The notes under the pieces were generated by a model that was given only the letters and a program-made list of their open reading frames with translations, did not search any database and was not told the origin of the DNA. Source: Acidobacteriota bacterium (GTDB lineage: Bacteria; Acidobacteriota; Vicinamibacteria; Vicinamibacterales; UBA2999). Taken from it: a stretch of 64,000 nt of DNA. Below are positions 9,061 to 18,438 of the stretch, in pieces. The translations under genes and the position numbers were made by a program. Within the stretch, counting starts at the first letter, position 1; every line of letters begins with the position of its first letter. The stretch spans positions 1 to 64,000 of the forward strand of contig CAUJDN010000103.1 of NCBI GenBank assembly GCA_963169195.1. The letters run 5' to 3'.

Positions 9061-9390
9061 ATGCTGGGCGACAAGATTCGAATCCGTTTGAAGGCCTACG
9101 ACGCGCGCGTGCTCGACCAGAGCACGGGCGAGATCGTCGAGACGGCCAGGCGCACCGGGGCCCGGCTGGCGGGGCCCATCCCGCTGCCGACCGAGATCAA
9201 CAAGTGGACGGTCCTGCGTTCGCCGCACGTGGACAAGAAGTCGCGGGAGCAGTTCGAGATCCGGACGCACAAGCGCCTGATCGACATCTTCGAGCCGACG
9301 CCGCAGACCGTTGACGCGCTCATGAAGCTCGACCTGCCCGCGGGCGTGGACGTCGAGATCAAGGCGTTCGGCAAGGAACACGGGAAGTAA
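9061..9390 (+). CDS. rpsJ: 30S ribosomal protein S10
   Basis: S10 (also NusE), 109 residues, a head protein of the small subunit and partner of NusB/NusG in antitermination. It has the family core IRIRLKAYD near the start, [34 protein letters not shown] in the middle, and ends in IKAF plus a short tail. AAGGA lies six bases before the ATG. It opens the S10 block. Confidence 0.96.
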   Translation: MLGDKIRIRLKAYDARVLDQSTGEIVETARRTGARLAGPIPLPTEINKWTVLRSPHVDKKSREQFEIRTHKRLIDIFEPTPQTVDALMKLDLPAGVDVEIKAFGKEHGK

Positions 9391-9402
9391 GGCGAGACCG
9401 AC

Positions 9403-10083
9403 ATGGTGACTGGAATCATCGGGAAGAAGGTCGGCATGACGCAGCTCTTCCTCGAGGACGGGACGCTCGAACCGGCGACCGTGCTCCAGGCGGGTCCGTG
9501 CGTCGTCGTCCAGGCGAAGACCGCGCAGACCGACGGGTACGAGGCGGTCCAGATCGGCTTCGTCGAGGGTCGGTACAAGGCCAACAGGCCCACGGCCGGC
9601 CACTTCAAGAAGGCCAACGTGCCCGCGACCCGCGTGCGCCGCGAGGTGCGGGTGGCCAGGGGCGCCGAGGCGCCGGCGCCGGGGGCACAGGTGCTGGTCT
9701 CGATCTTCAACCAGGGTGAGCGCGTGGACGTGGTCGGCACGAGCAAGGGCCACGGCTTCCAGGGCGTGGTCAAGCGTCACCACTTCGGCGGCGGCGACAA
9801 GACGCACGGCTCGATGTTCCACCGCGCGCCGGGCTCCATCGGCGCCTCGTCGTATCCGTCGCGGGTGCTGCCGGGCATGCGCGCGCACGGCCACATGGGC
9901 GTGGACCGCGTGACGGTGCGCAACCTGAAGGTGCTGAAGGTGGACGCCGAGAACAATCTCCTGCTCGTGAAGGGCGCGGTGCCCGGCGCCAACGGCGGCT
10001 ACGTGGTGATCCGGAAGGCCGTGGCGGCGAAGCCCGAGCCGCAGCCGCAGCTCCAGGAGAAGCCCAAGAAGGGCAAGAAGTAG
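9403..10083 (+). CDS. rplC: 50S ribosomal protein L3
   Basis: L3, 226 residues, an early assembly protein near the peptidyl-transferase centre. The N-terminal [13 protein letters not shown], the [17 protein letters not shown] segment and the long extension loop with [20 protein letters not shown] are all present, including the glutamine-containing loop region that is methylated in some bacteria. The C-terminus has a lysine/proline-rich tail of about 15 residues. Twelve bases after rpsJ. Confidence 0.96.
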   Translation: MVTGIIGKKVGMTQLFLEDGTLEPATVLQAGPCVVVQAKTAQTDGYEAVQIGFVEGRYKANRPTAGHFKKANVPATRVRREVRVARGAEAPAPGAQVLVSIFNQGERVDVVGTSKGHGFQGVVKRHHFGGGDKTHGSMFHRAPGSIGASSYPSRVLPGMRAHGHMGVDRVTVRNLKVLKVDAENNLLLVKGAVPGANGGYVVIRKAVAAKPEPQPQLQEKPKKGKK

Positions 10084-10101
10084 GACGCAGGTGGCGCCGA
10101 T

Positions 10102-10128
10102 GACGCGGAGGACGCGGCCGGCGCGGCT
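10102..10128. repeat. Degenerate 9-mer repeat in the rplC-rplD spacer
   Basis: Three abutting 9-mers, GACGCGGAG, GACGCGGCC, GGCGCGGCT. The 81-base gap is the longest within the S10 block and contains no gene. The 9-base period differs from the 7-base period of neighbouring spacers. Confidence 0.55.
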
Positions 10129-10164
10129 GTGTAACCAGGACGATTGGCGAGCAGAGATACGACG

Positions 10165-10785
10165 ATGACCGTAGATGTGGTCAACGCACAGAACCAGAAG
10201 GTCGGCACCGTGTCGGTCAGCGACGAGGTGTTCGGCGGGCGCGTGAAGACGGACCTGATTCACGAGTCGGTGGTCCGCGCCAACGCGGCCGAGCGCCGCG
10301 GCACGCACGCCACGAAGAACCGCGCGCTGGTGAGCGGGAGCGGCAAGAAGCCGTGGCGCCAGAAGGGGACGGGCCGCGCGCGGGTGGGCGAGATCCGCAA
10401 CCCGCTGTGGCGCAAGGGTGGCACGGTCTTCGGCCCGCAGCCGCGGAGCTACGAGTACCAGCTGCCGAAGAAGGTGGAGAAGGGCGCGCTGCGCGCGGCG
10501 CTGGCCGAGAAGATCCAGGGCGGCGCCCTCATCGTGGTGGACGCGCTCGCGGCCGCCGAGGTGAAGACGAGGGCCGCGGTGGGCATGCTGAGGACGATGG
10601 GCGTGAGCGGCAAGGCGCTGCTGGTCGACGTGCGGCCGGACGAAAAGCTGGCCCTGTCGGTCCGCAATCTGCCCGGCGTGGCGCTGCTGCCGAGCAACCG
10701 CATCACGGCGCGCGACGTGGCCGCCACCAGGACGGTCGTCGTGACGCAGGCCGCGCTGCAGAAGCTGGAAGCGGCCCTCGGGTAG
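10165..10785 (+). CDS. rplD: 50S ribosomal protein L4
   Basis: L4, 206 residues, an rRNA-binding protein lining the exit tunnel and, in enterobacteria, the autoregulator of the S10 operon. The tunnel loop [34 protein letters not shown] is intact. The ATG at 10165 gives the normal N-terminus MTVDVVN; an in-frame TTG at 10144 with AGGA three bases before it would add seven residues and cannot be excluded. Only a weak ribosome-binding site precedes the ATG. Confidence 0.95.
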   Translation: MTVDVVNAQNQKVGTVSVSDEVFGGRVKTDLIHESVVRANAAERRGTHATKNRALVSGSGKKPWRQKGTGRARVGEIRNPLWRKGGTVFGPQPRSYEYQLPKKVEKGALRAALAEKIQGGALIVVDALAAAEVKTRAAVGMLRTMGVSGKALLVDVRPDEKLALSVRNLPGVALLPSNRITARDVAATRTVVVTQAALQKLEAALG

Positions 10786-10787
10786 CC

Positions 10788-10821
10788 GGACCCAGGACCC
10801 CAGACCCAGGACCCAGGACCC
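10788..10821. repeat. Heptamer repeat GACCCAG running into the rplW start codon
   Basis: The 36-base spacer is made of GGACCCA, an 8-mer GGACCCCA, two GACCCAG units (10803-10816) and GACCC (10817-10821). The next A is the first base of the rplW ATG. AGGA at 10815-10818, created by the unit junction, is the only visible ribosome-binding site. Confidence 0.85.
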
Positions 10822-11112
10822 ATGAAACTCACCGATGTGATTCGCCGGCCGCTCGTCACCGAGAAGACCACGCTGCTCCGCGAGGACGGCAGGACCGTGG
10901 TGTTCGAGGTGGCGCGCGCCGCCAACAAGATCGACGTCAAGCGGGCGGTCGAGAAGCTGCTCGGCGCCAAGGTCGACGGCGTCCGCACTGCGAACACGCA
11001 GGGCAAGCTGAAGCGGCAGGGCCGCTTCGTCGGACGGCGCTCCGACTGGAAGAAGGCCTACGTCACGCTGAAGGCCGGCCAGAAGCTGCCGGACTTCCTG
11101 GAAGGGGCATAA
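10822..11112 (+). CDS. rplW: 50S ribosomal protein L23
   Basis: L23, 96 residues, located at the exit of the peptide tunnel and docking site for trigger factor and SRP. The family pattern [13 protein letters not shown]...[20 protein letters not shown] is clear. The start codon directly abuts the spacer repeat. Three bases separate its stop from rplB. Confidence 0.95.
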   Translation: MKLTDVIRRPLVTEKTTLLREDGRTVVFEVARAANKIDVKRAVEKLLGAKVDGVRTANTQGKLKRQGRFVGRRSDWKKAYVTLKAGQKLPDFLEGA

Positions 11113-11115
11113 CCG

Positions 11116-11940
11116 ATGCCTATTCGCAAGTACAAGCCGACCTCCCCTGCCCGCCGACAGATGACGGTGCAGACCTTCGACGACATCACGACGGATCGTC
11201 CGTACAAGCCGCTCACCGAGCCGGCGAAGGCGTCGGGCGGGCGCAACAACACCGGGGAGCAGACGTCGTGGTGGCGGGGCGGCGGCCACAAGCGCCTGTA
11301 CCGCGTGATCGACTTCAAGCGGGACAAGCCGAACATCCCGGCGAAGGTCGCGACGATCGAGTACGACCCGAACCGCTCGGCCCGCATCGCGCTGGTGACC
11401 TACGCCGACGGCGAGAAGCGCTACATCCTGCAGCCCCTCGGGCTGAAGGTCGGCGACACCATCGTCGCGGGCGATGCCGTGGACATCCTGCCGGGCAACT
11501 GCCTGCCGCTCGGCCAGATTCCGCTCGGCACCATGGTGCACAACGTCGAGCTCAAGCCCGGCAAGGGGGGGCAGCTCGCCCGCAGCGCCGGGGCCGGCGT
11601 GCAGGTGGTGGCCAAGGAAGGCGACTACGTCTCGGTGAAGATGCCGTCGGGCGAAATCCGGAAGATCGCCCAGACCTGCCGCGCGACCATCGGCCAGGTG
11701 GGCAACCTCGATCACGAGAACGTCTCGATCGGCAAGGCCGGCCGCAGCCGCTGGCTGGGCAAGCGCCCGCACGTGCGCGGCGTGGCCATGAACCCGGTGG
11801 ATCACCCCCTCGGCGGCGGCGAGGGCAAGACCTCGGGCGGTCGTCATCCGGTGACGCCCTGGGGTGTCCCGACCAAGGGCTACAAGACGCGAACCCGCCG
11901 CCCGAGCGATGCGTTCATCGTGCAGCGGAGACCCAAGTAG
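11116..11940 (+). CDS. rplB: 50S ribosomal protein L2
   Basis: L2, 274 residues, required for subunit association and peptidyl transfer. The RNA-binding part has [15 protein letters not shown] and the C-terminal part has [30 protein letters not shown] with the conserved histidine. The loop before GGGHK reads [11 protein letters not shown], where most bacteria have a GRITVRHRGG-like sequence; I recall this variant as common in Acidobacteriota, so it supports the taxon guess. Confidence 0.97.
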   Translation: MPIRKYKPTSPARRQMTVQTFDDITTDRPYKPLTEPAKASGGRNNTGEQTSWWRGGGHKRLYRVIDFKRDKPNIPAKVATIEYDPNRSARIALVTYADGEKRYILQPLGLKVGDTIVAGDAVDILPGNCLPLGQIPLGTMVHNVELKPGKGGQLARSAGAGVQVVAKEGDYVSVKMPSGEIRKIAQTCRATIGQVGNLDHENVSIGKAGRSRWLGKRPHVRGVAMNPVDHPLGGGEGKTSGGRHPVTPWGVPTKGYKTRTRRPSDAFIVQRRPK

Positions 11941-11954
11941 GCCGGATCGCGCGA

Positions 11955-11995
11955 TCCCTGCTCCCTGATCCCTGACCCTGATCTCTGAGACCTGA
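11955..11995. repeat. Heptamer repeat TCCCTGA in the rplB-rpsS spacer
   Basis: Units TCCCTGC, TCCCTGA, TCCCTGA, then a 6-mer CCCTGA, TCTCTGA and GACCTGA, ending one base before the rpsS ATG. Same 7-base period as other spacers, different sequence. No ordinary ribosome-binding site is visible apart from GAGA inside the repeat. Confidence 0.8.
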
Positions 11996-11996
11996 T

Positions 11997-12302
11997 ATGA
12001 GCCGTTCACTGAAGAAGGGGCCGTTCGTCGACACCCACCTGCTCGAGAAGGTGGAGGCGATGAACCGCGCCAACGAGAAGAAGGTCGTCAAGACCTGGTC
12101 GCGCCGGTCGACGGTGATCCCCGAGATGGTGGGCCACACCCTGGCGGTGCACAACGGGCGGAAGTTCGTGCCCGTCTACGTCACCGAGAACATGGTGGGC
12201 CACAAGCTCGGCGAGTTCTCGCCGACGCGGCAGTTCCGGGGCCACGCGGCGAAGGCCGACAAGGCGGCGTCCTCGGCGCCGGCGGCCGGAGGAAAGGGCT
12301 AA
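11997..12302 (+). CDS. rpsS: 30S ribosomal protein S19
   Basis: S19, 101 residues, a head protein that pairs with S13 at the A-site finger bridge. N-terminus [12 protein letters not shown], then [22 protein letters not shown] and [16 protein letters not shown] are diagnostic. A short Ala/Lys tail is added at the C-terminus. Three bases before rplV. Confidence 0.96.
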   Translation: MSRSLKKGPFVDTHLLEKVEAMNRANEKKVVKTWSRRSTVIPEMVGHTLAVHNGRKFVPVYVTENMVGHKLGEFSPTRQFRGHAAKADKAASSAPAAGGKG

Positions 12303-12305
12303 GCC

Positions 12306-12740
12306 ATGGTGCAGGCAGCGGCGACGGCGAAGTACGTCCGCACCTCGGCCCAGAAGGCCGGCCTGGTGATGGACCTCATCCGCGGCAAGGACGTGAACCG
12401 GGCGCTCGCGGCCCTGCAGTTCAGCCGCAAGGCGGTGGCGCGCGACGTGGCCAAGGTGCTGCGCTCGGCCGTGGCCAACGCGCAGCAGAAGGAGGGCTTC
12501 GGCGGCGAGGTCGAGCGCCTCGTCGTGTCGAAGTGCCATGCCGACAACGGCCCGTCGATGAAGCGGGTGCGGCCGGCCCCGATGGGCCGGGCCTTCCGGA
12601 TCGTCAAGCGGACGACGCACCTGACGATCGAGGTGACCGAGCGGCCGCACGTCGTCAAGGCGGTGGGGACGGGGACCGACAAGCCGGCGAAGCGCGGGGG
12701 CGCGCGGGCGAAGACGTCGGCCCCGGCGGCCAAGGCGTAA
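12306..12740 (+). CDS. rplV: 50S ribosomal protein L22
   Basis: L22, 144 residues, with the beta-hairpin (VRPAPMGRAFRIVKRTTHLTI) that reaches into the exit tunnel and forms part of the macrolide site. The N-terminal AKYVRTSAQKAGLVMDLIRGKDV is typical. A tail of about 30 residues rich in Lys, Ala and Gly extends beyond the usual 110-residue core. Confidence 0.96.
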   Translation: MVQAAATAKYVRTSAQKAGLVMDLIRGKDVNRALAALQFSRKAVARDVAKVLRSAVANAQQKEGFGGEVERLVVSKCHADNGPSMKRVRPAPMGRAFRIVKRTTHLTIEVTERPHVVKAVGTGTDKPAKRGGARAKTSAPAAKA

Positions 12741-12752
12741 AGGGAGATCACT

Positions 12753-13472
12753 GTGGGCCAGAAAGTTCACCCGTACGGGTTCCGGATCGGGTTCAACAAG
12801 ACCTGGAAGTCGCGCTGGTTCGCCGACAAGGACTACGCGGACCTGCTGCACGAGGACCTGCTGCTCAAGCGCGACCTGAAGCGTCGCTTCCAGCACGCCG
12901 GCGTGGCGAAGGTGGAAATCGAGCGGGCCGCGAACAAGCTGAAGATCGACATCTACACCTCGCGTCCGGGCATCATCATCGGCCGCAAGGGGCAGGAGGT
13001 CGACAAGCTGAAGCAGGAGATCCAGAAGCGGACCAACCGCGAGGTCTTCATCAACATCCAGGAGATCCAGAAGCCGGAGCTCGACGCCCAGCTGGTGGGC
13101 GAGTCGGTCGCCATGCAGCTCGAGAAGCGCGTGGCGTTCCGCCGGGCGATGCGCAAGGCGGTCGAGTCGGCGCTGCGCTTCGGCGCGCGGGGCATCAAGG
13201 TGCGGGTGTCCGGCCGGCTGAACGGCGCGGAGATCGCGCGGTCCGAGTGGTACCTGCACGGGCAGCTGCCGCTGCAGACACTGCGCGCCGACATCGACTA
13301 CGGGTTCGCGGAGGCGAGCACGACCTACGGCCAGATTGGCGTGAAGGTGTGGCTTTACAAGGGCGAGCGGCTGACGCCGCGTGTCGGGCGCGAAGAGGAG
13401 TACGGCGGCCCGCGGGGCGACCGGGAGCGCGATCGCGGCCCGCGCCGGCCGAGGCCGGAGGCCCGCGGCTGA
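12753..13472 (+). CDS. rpsC: 30S ribosomal protein S3
   Basis: S3, 239 residues, forming the mRNA entry site. It starts with GTG ([13 protein letters not shown]), carries the KH-domain signature [20 protein letters not shown] and the C-terminal domain with [19 protein letters not shown]. An Arg/Gly/Glu-rich tail of about 30 residues follows the core. GGGAG is at the ribosome-binding position. Confidence 0.97.
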   Translation: MGQKVHPYGFRIGFNKTWKSRWFADKDYADLLHEDLLLKRDLKRRFQHAGVAKVEIERAANKLKIDIYTSRPGIIIGRKGQEVDKLKQEIQKRTNREVFINIQEIQKPELDAQLVGESVAMQLEKRVAFRRAMRKAVESALRFGARGIKVRVSGRLNGAEIARSEWYLHGQLPLQTLRADIDYGFAEASTTYGQIGVKVWLYKGERLTPRVGREEEYGGPRGDRERDRGPRRPRPEARG

Positions 13473-13504
13473 TCGCGGCCGATCGAGACTGAAGGATCGA
13501 CATC

Positions 13505-13930
13505 ATGTTGATGCCCAAGAAGGTGAAATTCCGCAAGCAGCAGCGCGGGCGGATGCGCGGCAAGGCGTGGCGCGGGTCGGACGTGTCGTTCGGCGACTAC
13601 GGCCTGAAGGCGCTGGAGCCCTGCTGGCTGACGGATCGGCAGATCGAGGCGGCGCGCGTCGCGATGACGCGCTTCATCAAGCGCGGCGGGAAGATCTGGG
13701 TCCGGGTGTTCCCGGACAAGCCGGTGACGAAGAAGCCGCAGGAGACGCGCATGGGCAAGGGCAAGGGCGCGCCCGAGGGCTGGGTGATGGTGATCCGCCC
13801 GGGCCGCATCCTCTTCGAGATGGAGGGGGTGTCGGAGCAGGAGGCGCGCCGCGCGATGGAGCTGGCCTCGGCCAAGCTCCCCATCAAGACGAAGTTCGCG
13901 ACGCGGTTCGCCGAGGAGAAGGTGTCATGA
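13505..13930 (+). CDS. rplP: 50S ribosomal protein L16
   Basis: L16, 141 residues, near the A-site tRNA. N-terminus [17 protein letters not shown]; the [25 protein letters not shown] stretch is the conserved rRNA-binding loop. The stop overlaps the rpmC start by four bases (ATGA), implying coupled translation. Confidence 0.96.
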   Translation: MLMPKKVKFRKQQRGRMRGKAWRGSDVSFGDYGLKALEPCWLTDRQIEAARVAMTRFIKRGGKIWVRVFPDKPVTKKPQETRMGKGKGAPEGWVMVIRPGRILFEMEGVSEQEARRAMELASAKLPIKTKFATRFAEEKVS

Positions 13931-14115
13931 AGGCGGTGGAGCTGAGGGATCTCGACGTCGACGGCCTGCGCGCCCGGGAGCAGGAGCTCGACGACCAGCT
14001 GTTCCGGATGCGCATCCAGAAGTCGCTGGGGCAGCTCGAGGCGCCGGGGACGATCAAGGGCGTGCGGCGGGACCTGGCGCGGATCAAGACCATTCTCAGA
14101 GAGAAGGCGAAGTAG
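13927..14115 (+). CDS. rpmC: 50S ribosomal protein L29
   Basis: L29, 62 residues, a helical-hairpin protein near the tunnel exit. The sequence [29 protein letters not shown] with the following helix up to [13 protein letters not shown] fits the family in length and pattern. The start is the ATG overlapping the rplP stop; the longer open frame in this phase is the shadow of rpsC/rplP. Two bases separate it from rpsQ. Confidence 0.94.
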   Translation: MKAVELRDLDVDGLRAREQELDDQLFRMRIQKSLGQLEAPGTIKGVRRDLARIKTILREKAK

Positions 14116-14117
14116 TC

Positions 14118-14372
14118 ATGGCGGTGAAGGCAGAACTCCAGGGCGTGGTCGTCAGCGACAAGATGCAGAAGAGCGTCGTCGTGTCGGTCGAGCGCCGGGT
14201 GCAGCACCCGGTGTACGGCAAGACGCAGAAGCGGACGACGCGCTTCCTGGCGCACAACGAGGGTGACGCGGCGAAGGTCGGCGACCGGGTGGCGATTGCC
14301 GAGACCCGCCCGATGAGCGCCCGCAAGCGGTGGGCCGTGACGCGCATCGTCGAGCGCGCCACCCAGGTGTAG
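14118..14372 (+). CDS. rpsQ: 30S ribosomal protein S17
   Basis: S17, 84 residues, a primary 16S rRNA binder with an OB fold. The pattern GVVVSDKMQKSVVVSVERRVQHPVYGK and GDRVAIAETRPMSARKRWAV is characteristic. Length normal. Confidence 0.95.
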   Translation: MAVKAELQGVVVSDKMQKSVVVSVERRVQHPVYGKTQKRTTRFLAHNEGDAAKVGDRVAIAETRPMSARKRWAVTRIVERATQV

Positions 14373-14384
14373 GAGGAGGCGACG

Positions 14385-14753
14385 ATGATCCAGATGCGAT
14401 CGATCCTCGACGTCGCGGACAACTCCGGCGCGCGGAAGATCTCGGTGATCAACCCGCTCGGCGGCTCGGCCGGGCGCTACGCGTACCTGGGCGACGTGAT
14501 CACGGCGAACGTGAAGGAAGCGGCGCCGGAGTCGAACATCAAGAAGGGCCAGGTCGTGAAGGCCGTCGTCGTCCGCGTGCGCAAGGAGCAGCGGCGCAAG
14601 GACGGCAGCTACATCCGGTTCGACCGGAACGCGGCCGTGCTGATCAACGACAACCACGAGCCGATCGGCACGCGCGTCTTCGGCCCGGTGGCGCGCGAGC
14701 TGCGCGAGCGCCGGTTCATGAAGATCATCTCGCTCGCGCCCGAGGTGCTGTAG
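14385..14753 (+). CDS. rplN: 50S ribosomal protein L14
   Basis: L14, 122 residues, at the subunit interface. It begins [22 protein letters not shown] and contains [26 protein letters not shown], both invariant features. A GGAGG ribosome-binding site lies before the ATG. Two bases separate its stop from the rplX start. Confidence 0.97.
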   Translation: MIQMRSILDVADNSGARKISVINPLGGSAGRYAYLGDVITANVKEAAPESNIKKGQVVKAVVVRVRKEQRRKDGSYIRFDRNAAVLINDNHEPIGTRVFGPVARELRERRFMKIISLAPEVL

Positions 14754-14755
14754 CC

Positions 14756-15082
14756 ATGCCGTCGATGAGCATTCGGAAGAACGACCAGGTCGTCGTGCGG
14801 GCCGGGAAGGACCGCGGCAAGAAGGGCCGCGTCCTGATGGTGATCGCGGCGAGGAACCGGGTGGTGGTGGAGGGGGTGAACGTCATCAAGCGGCACACCC
14901 GCCCGAACCCCCAGAAGAACATCAAGGGGGGGATCGTCGAGCGCGAGGCCTCGATTCACGCCAGCAACGTGATGCTGATCGATCCGGAGAGCAACGAGGC
15001 GACCCGGGTCGGGCACAAGACGCTCCCGGACGGGCGCCGCGTGCGCATTGGCCGCAAGAGCGGCGCGGTGGTGGACAAATGA
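14756..15082 (+). CDS. rplX: 50S ribosomal protein L24
   Basis: L24, 108 residues, an assembly initiator of the large subunit. The KOW motif is seen in [24 protein letters not shown], followed by [13 protein letters not shown] and [20 protein letters not shown]. The ATG at 14756 is used; the longer frame to the left overlaps rplN. Its stop overlaps the rplE ATG by four bases. Confidence 0.95.
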   Translation: MPSMSIRKNDQVVVRAGKDRGKKGRVLMVIAARNRVVVEGVNVIKRHTRPNPQKNIKGGIVEREASIHASNVMLIDPESNEATRVGHKTLPDGRRVRIGRKSGAVVDK

Positions 15083-15633
15083 AGTCGCAGATGACCCGCT
15101 TGCGCGAGAAGTATCAGAGGGACGTCGTGCCCGCGCTCCGCAAGGAGTTCGGCTACCCGAACGTCATGGCCGTGCCCCGCATCACCAAGGTGGTGGTCAA
15201 CATGGGCCTCGGCGAGGCCACGCAGAACGCCAAGGTGGTGGACACCGGGGCCGACGAGCTCGGCAAGATCACCGGGCAGAAGGCCGCCGTGCGGCGGGCG
15301 AAGAAGTCGATCGCGCAGTTCAAGGTGCGCCAGGGCATGCCCGTCGGCGCGATGGTCACGCTCCGCGGCGAGCGGATGTACGAGTTCCTGGACCGGCTGA
15401 TGAGCATCGCCCTGCCCCGGGTGCGGGACTTCCGCGGCGTGTCGGCGAAGGGCTTCGACGGCCGCGGTAACTACACGCTCGGCCTGCGCGACCAGCTGAT
15501 CTTCACGGAGATCGACTACCTGAAGGTGGACAAGGCCCGCGGCATGAACGTCTGCGTGGTCACCACCGCCAAGACCGACGCCGAGGCGCGCAAGCTCCTG
15601 CAGCTGCTGGGCATGCCGTTCCGGCAGAACTGA
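15079..15633 (+). CDS. rplE: 50S ribosomal protein L5
   Basis: L5, 184 residues, which binds 5S rRNA and contacts the P-site tRNA. Recognisable segments are [54 protein letters not shown] and [27 protein letters not shown]. Length normal. Start by ATGA overlap with rplX. Confidence 0.97.
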   Translation: MKSQMTRLREKYQRDVVPALRKEFGYPNVMAVPRITKVVVNMGLGEATQNAKVVDTGADELGKITGQKAAVRRAKKSIAQFKVRQGMPVGAMVTLRGERMYEFLDRLMSIALPRVRDFRGVSAKGFDGRGNYTLGLRDQLIFTEIDYLKVDKARGMNVCVVTTAKTDAEARKLLQLLGMPFRQN

Positions 15634-15647
15634 GAGAGGACATTTCC

Positions 15648-15833
15648 GTGGCCACGACCGCCAAGAAGGCTCGCGAGAAGAAGACGCTGAAGTTCAAGGT
15701 CCGTCACCGCAACCGGTGCCGCCGCTGCGGCCGGTCCCGCGCGTACCTCCGGAAGTTCGGCATGTGCCGGCTCTGCTTCCGCGAGCTGGCGCTGACGGGC
15801 GACGTCGCGGGCGTGACCAAGAGCAGCTGGTAG
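15648..15833 (+). CDS. rpsN: 30S ribosomal protein S14, zinc-binding short form
   Basis: S14 type Z, 61 residues, with a zinc ribbon formed by C24, C27, C40 and C43 (CRRC, CRLC). The C+ short form is the zinc-requiring version; no zinc-free paralogue is in the window. The start is the GTG at 15648 after GAGAGGA. Confidence 0.95.
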   Translation: MATTAKKAREKKTLKFKVRHRNRCRRCGRSRAYLRKFGMCRLCFRELALTGDVAGVTKSSW

Positions 15834-15844
15834 AGCCAGAGTTA

Positions 15845-15858
15845 GCCGAGAGCCGAGA
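15845..15858. repeat. Two heptamers GCCGAGA in the rpsN-rpsH spacer
   Basis: GCCGAGA at 15845-15851 and 15852-15858, with related flanks. A short member of the 7-base-period set; on its own it would not be notable. Confidence 0.5.
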
Positions 15859-15867
15859 GCAGCAGCT

Positions 15868-16281
15868 ATGACTGATCCGATTGCCGACATGCTGACGCGG
15901 ATTCGCAACGCCGTGCACGCGAGGCACGCGCGCGTGGACCTGCCCGCGTCCAACCTGAAGACCGAGATTGCGAAGATCCTGCAGGACGAGGGCTACATCG
16001 CGGGCTACAAGCTCGTCGAGGCGCCCTCCGAGCGGCCCGGCAAGGCCCCGCGGCAGGTGATGCGCGTGTTCCTGAAGTACGGCCCCGGCGGGCAGAAGGT
16101 CATCTCCGGCCTCGAGCGGGTGAGCCGCCCCGGGCGTCGGGTCTATGCGGGCCGCGAGGGCGTCCCCCCGGTCCTCGGCGGGCTGGGCGTGAACATCCTC
16201 ACGACGTCGCGGGGCGTGATGACCGGGCGAGCGGCGCAGAAGGCCGGCGTCGGCGGCGAGATCCTCTGCAACGTGTGGTGA
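15868..16281 (+). CDS. rpsH: 30S ribosomal protein S8
   Basis: S8, 137 residues, a central-domain 16S rRNA binder and in E. coli the repressor of the spc operon. [15 protein letters not shown] at the start and [33 protein letters not shown] at the end are textbook. Length normal. Confidence 0.97.
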   Translation: MTDPIADMLTRIRNAVHARHARVDLPASNLKTEIAKILQDEGYIAGYKLVEAPSERPGKAPRQVMRVFLKYGPGGQKVISGLERVSRPGRRVYAGREGVPPVLGGLGVNILTTSRGVMTGRAAQKAGVGGEILCNVW

Positions 16282-16285
16282 CGCC

Positions 16286-16822
16286 ATGTCGAGAATCGGA
16301 AAGAAGCCAATCGCCATCCCGAAAGGGGTCACCGTCAAGGTCGACGGCGGCACCGTCGAGGTGAAGGGCCCGAAGGGCCAGATGACGCAGCCCCTGCCCC
16401 CGGGCGTGACGGCCGCCGTCGAGGACGGCCAGCTGCTCACCCGGAAGGCAGCCGACCTGCGCGAGTACGACAAGTTCCACGGCCTCGCCCGGAGCCTCGT
16501 GAGCAACGCCGTGCTGGGCGTGACCGAGGGCTGGAAGAAGGAGCTGGACATCGTCGGCGTGGGCTATCGCGCCGAGATGAAGGGAAAGCAGATCGTGCTG
16601 GCCCTCGGCTACTCGCACCCCGTCGTGTTCGACGTGCCGGCGGGCATCGACGTCGTCATCGAGAAGCAGACGCACATCACGGTCACCGGCGTGGACCGCC
16701 AGCTGGTGGGCCAGGTCGCCGCGAACCTGCGTCGCCTGCGCAAGCCCGATCCGTACCAGCAGAAGGGCGTGCGCTACACGGGGGAAGTGCTGAAGAAGAA
16801 GGCCGGCAAGACCGGCGCGTAA
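16286..16822 (+). CDS. rplF: 50S ribosomal protein L6
   Basis: L6, 178 residues, near the sarcin-ricin loop, with two similar domains. [17 protein letters not shown] at the start and [32 protein letters not shown] near the end are diagnostic. Four bases after rpsH. Confidence 0.97.
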   Translation: MSRIGKKPIAIPKGVTVKVDGGTVEVKGPKGQMTQPLPPGVTAAVEDGQLLTRKAADLREYDKFHGLARSLVSNAVLGVTEGWKKELDIVGVGYRAEMKGKQIVLALGYSHPVVFDVPAGIDVVIEKQTHITVTGVDRQLVGQVAANLRRLRKPDPYQQKGVRYTGEVLKKKAGKTGA

Positions 16823-16841
16823 TCGATCAACTGGTGAGCGT

Positions 16842-17216
16842 ATGAGAATCCAGACCAAGGAAGACCGCCGGGACCGGATCAAGTTCCGCATCCGGAAGCG
16901 CCTGCAGGGGACCGCAGAGCTGCCCCGGCTGAGCGTGTTCCGGAGCGGCGCGCACATCTACGTGCAGGTGATCGACGACCTGGCCGGCCGGACGCTGGCC
17001 GCGGCTTCGAGCGTGGAGCCGGCGGTGAAGGCACGGCTGGCCGAGGGGGCGCGCGGCGGCAACCGGAAGGGCGCGGCAGCGGTGGGCCAGGCGATTGCCG
17101 AGCGCCTGAAGGAGAAGGGCATCACGCGCGTGGTGTTCGACCGGAACGGGTTCCTGTACCACGGGCGCGTGCGCACCGTGGCCGAGGCGGCGCGGCAAGC
17201 CGGCCTTCAGTTCTGA
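16842..17216 (+). CDS. rplR: 50S ribosomal protein L18
   Basis: L18, 124 residues, a 5S rRNA binder. The pattern [29 protein letters not shown] and the end [28 protein letters not shown] match the family. Length normal. Confidence 0.96.
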   Translation: MRIQTKEDRRDRIKFRIRKRLQGTAELPRLSVFRSGAHIYVQVIDDLAGRTLAAASSVEPAVKARLAEGARGGNRKGAAAVGQAIAERLKEKGITRVVFDRNGFLYHGRVRTVAEAARQAGLQF

Positions 17217-17237
17217 GGCGGAAGGCAAAAGGCAGAA
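17217..17237. repeat. Three heptamers GGCRRAA filling the rplR-rpsE spacer
   Basis: GGCGGAA, GGCAAAA and GGCAGAA abut from the base after the rplR stop to three bases before the rpsE ATG. Apart from those three bases the whole spacer is repeat. The units contain purine runs (GGAAGG) that can act as the ribosome-binding site. Confidence 0.75.
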
Positions 17238-17240
17238 CGT

Positions 17241-17762
17241 ATGCGGACACGCGAGAAGATTGACCCGGGCCAGCTCGAGATCAAGGACACGGTGGTGTCC
17301 ATCAACCGCGTCACCAAGGTGGTCAAGGGCGGCAAGAACCTGAGTTTCAGCGCGCTGGTGGTCGTCGGCGATGGCCACGGCGTGGTGGGCTACGGCGTCG
17401 GCAAGGCCAAGGAGGTGCCCTCGGCCATCAAGAAGGGCATCGAGGCGGCCAAGAAGAACCTCATTCGCGTGCCGCTCAAGGGGACGACCGTGCCGCACCC
17501 GGTGGTCGGGCGCTTCGGTGCCGGGCGGGTGCTGCTGAAGCCGGCTCCCGAGGGCACCGGCATCATTGCAGGCGGCGCGGTGCGCGCCGTCGTGGAGTCG
17601 GCAGGCGTCTCGAACGTGCTGACCAAGTCGCTCGGGACGGCCAACCCGCACAACGTGGTGCGCGCGGCGTTCACGGCGCTGCAGCAGCTGAAGGACCCGG
17701 CCCTGGTGGCACGCCTGCGCGGCAAGGACGCCGAGGAGTTGAGCGCGCCCGGGCGTGCGTAG
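17241..17762 (+). CDS. rpsE: 30S ribosomal protein S5
   Basis: S5, 173 residues, which affects decoding fidelity and mRNA entry. It shows [54 protein letters not shown] and a normal C-terminus. Length normal. Confidence 0.97.
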   Translation: MRTREKIDPGQLEIKDTVVSINRVTKVVKGGKNLSFSALVVVGDGHGVVGYGVGKAKEVPSAIKKGIEAAKKNLIRVPLKGTTVPHPVVGRFGAGRVLLKPAPEGTGIIAGGAVRAVVESAGVSNVLTKSLGTANPHNVVRAAFTALQQLKDPALVARLRGKDAEELSAPGRA

Positions 17763-17774
17763 GGACGAACGACC

Positions 17775-17966
17775 ATGGCTGAGCAGGCGACCAAGAAGCT
17801 GAAGATCACGCTGGTCCGGAGCCCGATCGGGTTCAACCGGACGCAGGCGGCCACCGTCCAGGGGATGGGCCTTCGCAAGATCCGCCATACGGTGGAGCTG
17901 CCGGATACGCCCGAGACCCGGGGGATGATCCACAAGGTGCGCCACCTCGTCGAGGTGGTGGAGTAG
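17775..17966 (+). CDS. rpmD: 50S ribosomal protein L30
   Basis: L30, 63 residues. The core [27 protein letters not shown] followed by [23 protein letters not shown] is standard. It sits between rpsE and rplO as usual. Confidence 0.94.
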   Translation: MAEQATKKLKITLVRSPIGFNRTQAATVQGMGLRKIRHTVELPDTPETRGMIHKVRHLVEVVE

Positions 17967-17970
17967 AGAC

Positions 17971-18414
17971 ATGAGCCTCAACAATCTCAAGCCGGCCGCC
18001 GGGTCGAAGTTCAGCCGCAAGCGCGTGGGGCGCGGTCCCGGATCGGGCAACGGCAAGACGGCCGGCCGCGGCAACAAGGGCGCGCAGTCGCGCTCGGGCT
18101 ACTCGTACAAGCGCGGGTTCGAGGGCGGCCAGATGCCGCTGCACCGGCGGGTGCCGAAGCGCGGCTTCAACAACGCGGATTTCCGCACGGCGTACGAGGT
18201 AGTGAACCTCGACCAGATCGAGGCGCGCTTCGATACCGGGGCGACGGTGAATCCCGACACCTTGCGCGCGGCGGGACTGGTCAACAGCCGCCAGCCCGTG
18301 AAGGTGCTGGCGCGCGGCGACGTGACCAAGGCGCTGACGGTGCAGGCGCACAAGTTCAGCGGCAAGGCGGCCGAGAAGATCGCCGCGGCGGGTGGTACCG
18401 CCCAGGCCATCTAG
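17971..18414 (+). CDS. rplO: 50S ribosomal protein L15
   Basis: L15, 147 residues, with the Gly/Arg/Lys-rich N-terminal extension ([27 protein letters not shown]) that threads through 23S rRNA and the globular C-terminal domain. Four bases after rpmD and 24 bases before secY. Confidence 0.96.
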   Translation: MSLNNLKPAAGSKFSRKRVGRGPGSGNGKTAGRGNKGAQSRSGYSYKRGFEGGQMPLHRRVPKRGFNNADFRTAYEVVNLDQIEARFDTGATVNPDTLRAAGLVNSRQPVKVLARGDVTKALTVQAHKFSGKAAEKIAAAGGTAQAI

Positions 18415-18438
18415 CGATCGGTATTCGAGGCGACTCCC

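Noticed and set aside
10144-10164. TTG at 10144 as the rplD start
   Set aside because: It adds seven residues not usual for L4, and AGGA is too close; the ATG at 10165 gives the family N-terminus. Kept as an alternative in the rplD entry.
9055-12009. A 984-codon minus-strand frame across the S10 block
   Set aside because: It lies opposite rpsJ, rplC, rplD, rplW and rplB, is His/Arg/Leu-rich and shows no domain; high GC third positions explain its length.
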